Source of the DNA: Isotricha intestinalis
Lineage: Eukaryota; Ciliophora; Litostomatea; Vestibuliferida; Isotrichidae
Assembly (NCBI GenBank): GCA_023807065.1
Contig: JAJJLU010003993.1
Span: forward strand, 1-21,241
Reading direction: 5' to 3'
Length of the DNA stretch: 21,241 bases
A program made the position numbers and the translations under genes. Positions 17,416 through 21,241 of the stretch are shown piece by piece. Numbering within the stretch: position 1 is the first letter of the stretch; each line of letters begins with the position of its first letter. The notes beneath the pieces were generated by a model. It was not told where the DNA came from. It saw only the letters and a list, made by a program, of their open reading frames with translations, and searched no databases.

Positions 17416-20184
17416 TTATTCCTCTTTTTTAATTAAATCTATTAATTTAATAGTTATGAGATTTATAATATTTTGATATGGACATTGATTAATTATTTTT
17501 CCATAAAAAAGTAAATTCATTAAAATATAAGATAATTCAAATTCATCATTTGAATCTTTTTTATAAAAATCTACAAAAGAAGAACATGAATACAATAATT
17601 TTTTTAAAGAATAAATATAAGATTCTTTCTTTTTTTCACCCAATGAAAATAAAATTTTTGGATATAATTTATCCTCATTTTTATTATTAATAATTTTCAA
17701 TTGATTTTTTTCTAATATTATATTACAATTTCGTGATTCATTTTGAATATTATTTTTTAGTTCATTAATATTATTCGAATTTAAAATTACTAATTTTGTA
17801 TTTAATGTTTTATCAATTATATTATTAATATTGTCATTAAATGAAATATCAATTTCTTCTTCATATTCTTCTTCTTCATAGTTTATTAAATCATATTTTT
17901 TTGATATTTCTTCTTTTATTCTTTTAAATTCATTTAATAATATTGTTAATTCATATATTATACAACTATTAGGATAAATACAATTAATTCTTATAAAATT
18001 ACAAAAAATAAAATAATATGATTCTAGTAAATTAATTGAATGAATGAGTTTTTCTTCTTCATTACTAATTTTTTTTATCATATTATAAAAATCATTAAGT
18101 ATAATAAATAAATATTTCCTAAAAAAAGGAAAATTATTTTCATATAAATAATTCAATAAATTATCAGTTATTAGAATCATTTCTGAAAAAAAATTAGAAT
18201 TTTTTCTGTCATCAAAACAATCTTCATTTCTAAATAATTGATTAAGTACCATTAAACAACCTCCAAAAATTTGTTTTGAATTTATTAAATTATAATTTAA
18301 CATTTTATCTTCAATACAATTAATTATTGATAATATATTACAATTATTAACAAAAGAATTATTTAGAAATTCTAAAGAGGGAAATAAACTAATTAAGGTA
18401 TTTTCATCTAAATTATTTATATAATTTATATAAAAATTTACTATTTTTCGATTTATTTCAATTTTATTTGATTTTTTTATAGGAAAATTATTAAGAAAAT
18501 ATTTCGATTTTTCATCAAAAGAATAAAAAGTGATATCATAAAATTTTTTTGATTTTGAAAAATTATTTGAATATAAAGAATCAATAATAGAAAAAAAGCC
18601 AGATTTAAAATTTAAATCACTTAATTTCAAATAAATAAAATCTTCACTAAAAATTAAAGAAATTTGATATAAGTCTAAGCTTTTAAATCTTATTATAAAA
18701 TCATTAAAATAAATTACATATTTTGTACTTTTTTGAAATAAACCACAGAATATTTTTTCTTCTTCTAAATATTCATTTATTTTATCTGTATTATTTTCTA
18801 AAAAAAAATTTTTTGTCATTTTTTTATTATATAAAGTCATACTTGAAATATTACTCATTCTTTTAAATGATTTTTGTTCTATTATATAAAATTTATCATA
18901 GCAAGATAATAAACTATTATCTTTATAAAATATTGAAATAATATTTAAATAAAAGTTATAAAAAGCTTCTTGGATTTTAATATTAATTTCAGATATTTTA
19001 TTATTAATAAAAAAAAAAGTTTCAGGTACACCTTTAATTTTTAAATGATATTCTTCTTTTATTGTAACTAATTCTTTTTCTAATTTTTTGATATATTTAT
19101 CTAAAAATTTTGATTCTTTTATTTCTTTTTTCTTATTAATTGATTTTTCTAAAAATAATTGTAACAAATATAATTGATATCCATTTTTATCTCTAATTTT
19201 TAATACATTTAATGGAATTTTAGTTTTGTAAATTATTTTTTTATTATCTATATCCAAAATAAAATAATTTTTGAATCCAGAATTTATTTTTATTTTTTCA
19301 TTATATGAACTAGTAATTCCAATCAAAGAACAACAAAATCTATTTGAAATAAATTTTGAATATGTTGGTTTAAAGATTTCTTCTGAAGAAATAGAAAAAA
19401 TATACCATAAATAAATAGAATCAGAACAAGGATAATTTAAAGCTAAAATAATATATAAAATTATATTTAAATTTTCAATGTTTTGAGAAAATATTAAAAT
19501 ATCAACTTCGAAAATTGAAAAAATAAAAATTTCAATAAATAAATTGATTGGAATTAAATCAAATAAATAACATAAATTAAAATCAATATAAGGATAACCT
19601 GATAATTGTTTTAAAACAATATCGTATTTTGAATAATAGCAAATATCAATGTTTAAATAACCAATTAAAGGACTTGGAATAAAATTTAAAATATTATAAA
19701 TATAAATTTCAGTTGGTAAAGTTATTTTATTAATAATATAATGACTATAAATTTCTTCACAAATAATTTTAAAAGATGTGAAAAAAGGAAATTGTGATAA
19801 AATAACAAAACTTTTAGGAATAAATACATTATCAGAATATTTTTCATAAAATTTAAATGCATATCCAATAAAACTTATTTTTGAAGTTCCATTTAGATTA
19901 TCAAAAACAAAAGAAAAAATTACATTTTCTATATTTTTTTGAACATTTGATTTCTTAGGTTTAATTGGATATACTATTTTAGAAAGAATTGAAATATCAA
20001 ATGAATTTTTTGCATAAGATGAATTAATTGACCCTAAAATTATTGGTTGAAAAGTATCATTTGAATTCAAAATATTATTTTCTATAAAATTATCTTCAAA
20101 ACCTAAAATATAAAAATAATCTATTAAATTCTTTGATGCTCCATGAAATGGGATTTTGCTTATTTTTTCTTCTGAAAGTAACAT
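17416..20184 (-). CDS. DENN-domain protein
   Basis: A 922-residue protein with an N-terminal tripartite DENN module, a fold found in Rab guanine-nucleotide exchange factors and related membrane-traffic regulators. The upstream DENN begins at NLIDYFYILGFE (19-30) and includes PKSFVILSQFPFFTSFKIIC (123-142). The core DENN shows LFDLIPINLFIEIFIFSIFE (207-226) then VDILIFSQ, LNIILYIILALNYPC (239-253), LWYIFSI (259-265) and FCCSLIGI (283-290). The roughly 600-residue remainder is Asn/Ile/Lys-rich, probably helical, with no second domain I can name; an acidic patch (NYEEEEYEEEID) lies near 770. The specific Rab cannot be predicted. Start ATG 20184 gives MLLSEEKISKIPFHG; no introns. It is tail-to-tail with Beclin, 115 bases apart. 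Confidence 0.85.
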   Translation of the reverse strand: MLLSEEKISKIPFHGASKNLIDYFYILGFEDNFIENNILNSNDTFQPIILGSINSSYAKNSFDISILSKIVYPIKPKKSNVQKNIENVIFSFVFDNLNGTSKISFIGYAFKFYEKYSDNVFIPKSFVILSQFPFFTSFKIICEEIYSHYIINKITLPTEIYIYNILNFIPSPLIGYLNIDICYYSKYDIVLKQLSGYPYIDFNLCYLFDLIPINLFIEIFIFSIFEVDILIFSQNIENLNIILYIILALNYPCSDSIYLWYIFSISSEEIFKPTYSKFISNRFCCSLIGITSSYNEKIKINSGFKNYFILDIDNKKIIYKTKIPLNVLKIRDKNGYQLYLLQLFLEKSINKKKEIKESKFLDKYIKKLEKELVTIKEEYHLKIKGVPETFFFINNKISEINIKIQEAFYNFYLNIISIFYKDNSLLSCYDKFYIIEQKSFKRMSNISSMTLYNKKMTKNFFLENNTDKINEYLEEEKIFCGLFQKSTKYVIYFNDFIIRFKSLDLYQISLIFSEDFIYLKLSDLNFKSGFFSIIDSLYSNNFSKSKKFYDITFYSFDEKSKYFLNNFPIKKSNKIEINRKIVNFYINYINNLDENTLISLFPSLEFLNNSFVNNCNILSIINCIEDKMLNYNLINSKQIFGGCLMVLNQLFRNEDCFDDRKNSNFFSEMILITDNLLNYLYENNFPFFRKYLFIILNDFYNMIKKISNEEEKLIHSINLLESYYFIFCNFIRINCIYPNSCIIYELTILLNEFKRIKEEISKKYDLINYEEEEYEEEIDISFNDNINNIIDKTLNTKLVILNSNNINELKNNIQNESRNCNIILEKNQLKIINNKNEDKLYPKILFSLGEKKKESYIYSLKKLLYSCSSFVDFYKKDSNDEFELSYILMNLLFYGKIINQCPYQNIINLITIKLIDLIKKEE

Positions 20185-20910
20185 TTATTAAATAATTAAA
20201 TAAAATCATATAAATTTTTTATTTCTTTATTTTTTATTTTTGACATTTTACTTATTTAATTAACGATAATTTTATGAAATTGATTTATTTACCTGATATT
20301 TAGATAATTAAATTATTTGAACTATTCAAATGAAAGAAAGAATTATTATAAATTGAAAAATGTCAATAAATACCTCAATGAAAGATATCTAATGTTTATA
20401 TCTATTAAAAAATCAAAATTGTTCTAGCTGAGAAAAAATTGGCATAAATATGTAGAGTAAATAAAGTATATTAAGATAAAAAAATTTCCCAAAAATAAAT
20501 ATTAAACCTAAATTTAATTATCAATATTATAGTAAATAAAATTTTTGATATTAAAAATAATTATTCTATTTATCAAGATTATTACAATATAATTCCTAAT
20601 TCTTGGATTCTTCACTATATTCTTTTATATATATTATTTTTACTAAAAATTTAAATCATTTCTCATAGTTTAAATAAATCTTGGAGATAAATTATAATGA
20701 ATTTTCTATGAATATAAATGAAGTTTAAAATTAGTTTAATGATAAATAAACTGGTAATTACAATTAAATATTCAATATGATTCAAGAATTATTTCTTTTA
20801 GTTAGTTTCAGTTATTTTATTTATAAAAGAAAAATTTGATTAAAAAGTTAAAAATTAATAATTTATATTCAAAATAATATAAATATATTATTTAAAATAG
20901 AAAAAAAATT
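20185..20910. other. Intergenic A/T-rich stretch
   Basis: The 726 bases contain the upstream region of the DENN gene and the 3' flank of the coiled-coil gene at the right edge. I find no intact reading frame, RNA gene, tandem repeat or inverted-repeat pair. Short codon-like patches near 20400-20600 are interrupted by several stops. Confidence 0.45.
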
Positions 20911-21241
20911 TTATTTTTTTCCAAAAAATTCATTCCTTTGTTGATTAATCATTTCTTCATATTTCTTAATAGCAACTTCTTTCATTTCTACTTCATTTTG
21001 TAAATTTTGAATAATATCTTCTTTGATTTTTAAAGTTTTAATAATTTTTTCTTCAATTTCCATAATTTCTTTTTTATGAATATTTTCAATTTCTTTTTTT
21101 TGTTTATCAAAATTTTTTTGAGCATTTTGTAATTTATTATTTAATAAAGCAATTTCAGCATCACCTTTTTGTAAATTTGATTTCAATTCAATTTCTAATT
21201 CCATTTTTTCTTTATTAAAATCTCTTGTTAAACCACTTAAT
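20911..21241 (-). CDS. Coiled-coil protein, C-terminal part, cut by the right edge
   Basis: The frame ends at TAA 20911 and is open to the window edge. The Met at 21204 is therefore probably internal: upstream in-frame codons read LSGLTRDFNKEK. The visible 109 residues are a continuous charged amphipathic helix with heptad-like Leu/Ile spacing (IALLNNKLQNAQ, then IIQNLQNEVEMKEVAIKKYE), ending QRNEFFGKK. Long coiled coils of this type occur in centrosomal, flagellar and Golgi proteins. Nothing here assigns it to one of these, and the gene's main part lies outside the window. Confidence 0.75.
   Translation of the reverse strand, partial: LSGLTRDFNKEKMELEIELKSNLQKGDAEIALLNNKLQNAQKNFDKQKKEIENIHKKEIMEIEEKIIKTLKIKEDIIQNLQNEVEMKEVAIKKYEEMINQQRNEFFGKK

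Noticed and set aside
20361..20654. Possible transposase helix-turn-helix remnant (IVLAEKKLA ... ICRVNKVY)
   Set aside because: The frame has at least six stops, no terminal inverted repeats are visible, and the resemblance is too weak to separate from chance in A/T-rich sequence.
1..21241. tRNA, rRNA, CRISPR array, telomeric repeat or complete mobile element
   Set aside because: I looked for GC-bearing cloverleaf stems with a GTTC-type loop, spaced direct repeats, terminal repeats and short G-rich tandem repeats, and saw none. A covariance-model scan could still find a divergent small RNA.

Overview
The window is nuclear DNA from a very A+T-rich, gene-dense eukaryotic microbe. It carries unmistakable eukaryotic housekeeping genes: a 14-3-3 protein, an XRN-family 5'-3' exoribonuclease, an importin-7/8-type karyopherin, the B subunit of DNA polymerase alpha-primase, Beclin-1/Atg6 and a DENN-domain protein. 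Most genes are intronless. Three have candidate introns of only 26, 31 and 37 bases with GTA..TAG ends. Nearly all genes end in TAA, one small gene ends in TGA, and the long genes read through without internal stops, so the standard code fits. Tiny introns plus families of lipid-tailed small proteins and tandem-FHA proteins are reminiscent of ciliates, but the code is not the usual ciliate one. I leave the lineage open (anaerobic or rumen-type ciliate, or another AT-rich protist).

Layout, left to right. A possible gene end lies at the left edge (1-92), followed by a non-coding stretch with a few decayed-looking coding patches. A small unrecognised gene follows (718-1030, +), then 14-3-3 (1463-2194, -). 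14-3-3 is head-to-head with a gene for a rod-like repeat protein (2596-3606, +) made of 24 ten-residue units and ending in a CaaX box. Next come three minus-strand genes: an unrecognised 164-residue protein (3829-4349), a tandem-FHA protein (4429-5428) whose spliced start is Met-Gly-Val-Asn-Cys-Cys, and, after a gap, a small protein (6202-6591) ending in Cys-Cys-Cys-Ile-Ile-Tyr. The second half is a compact housekeeping block: XRN exonuclease (-) and importin (-) about 0.1 kb apart, importin head-to-head with POLA2 (+), POLA2 followed by Beclin (+), and Beclin tail-to-tail with the DENN protein (-). The right edge cuts a minus-strand coiled-coil gene.

The housekeeping genes do not form one pathway. 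They cover RNA decay, nuclear import, replication priming, autophagy/PI3-kinase signalling and Rab regulation. The left part is the more unusual: within about 4 kb it encodes three otherwise unrelated proteins with predicted lipid anchors (one N-terminal myristoyl/palmitoyl site, two C-terminal CaaX-like cysteine tails) beside a phosphoserine/threonine-binding 14-3-3 protein. The repeat protein is predicted to be a stiff single alpha helix tethered to a membrane. I see no mobile element with intact ends, no CRISPR array, and no tRNA or rRNA gene.
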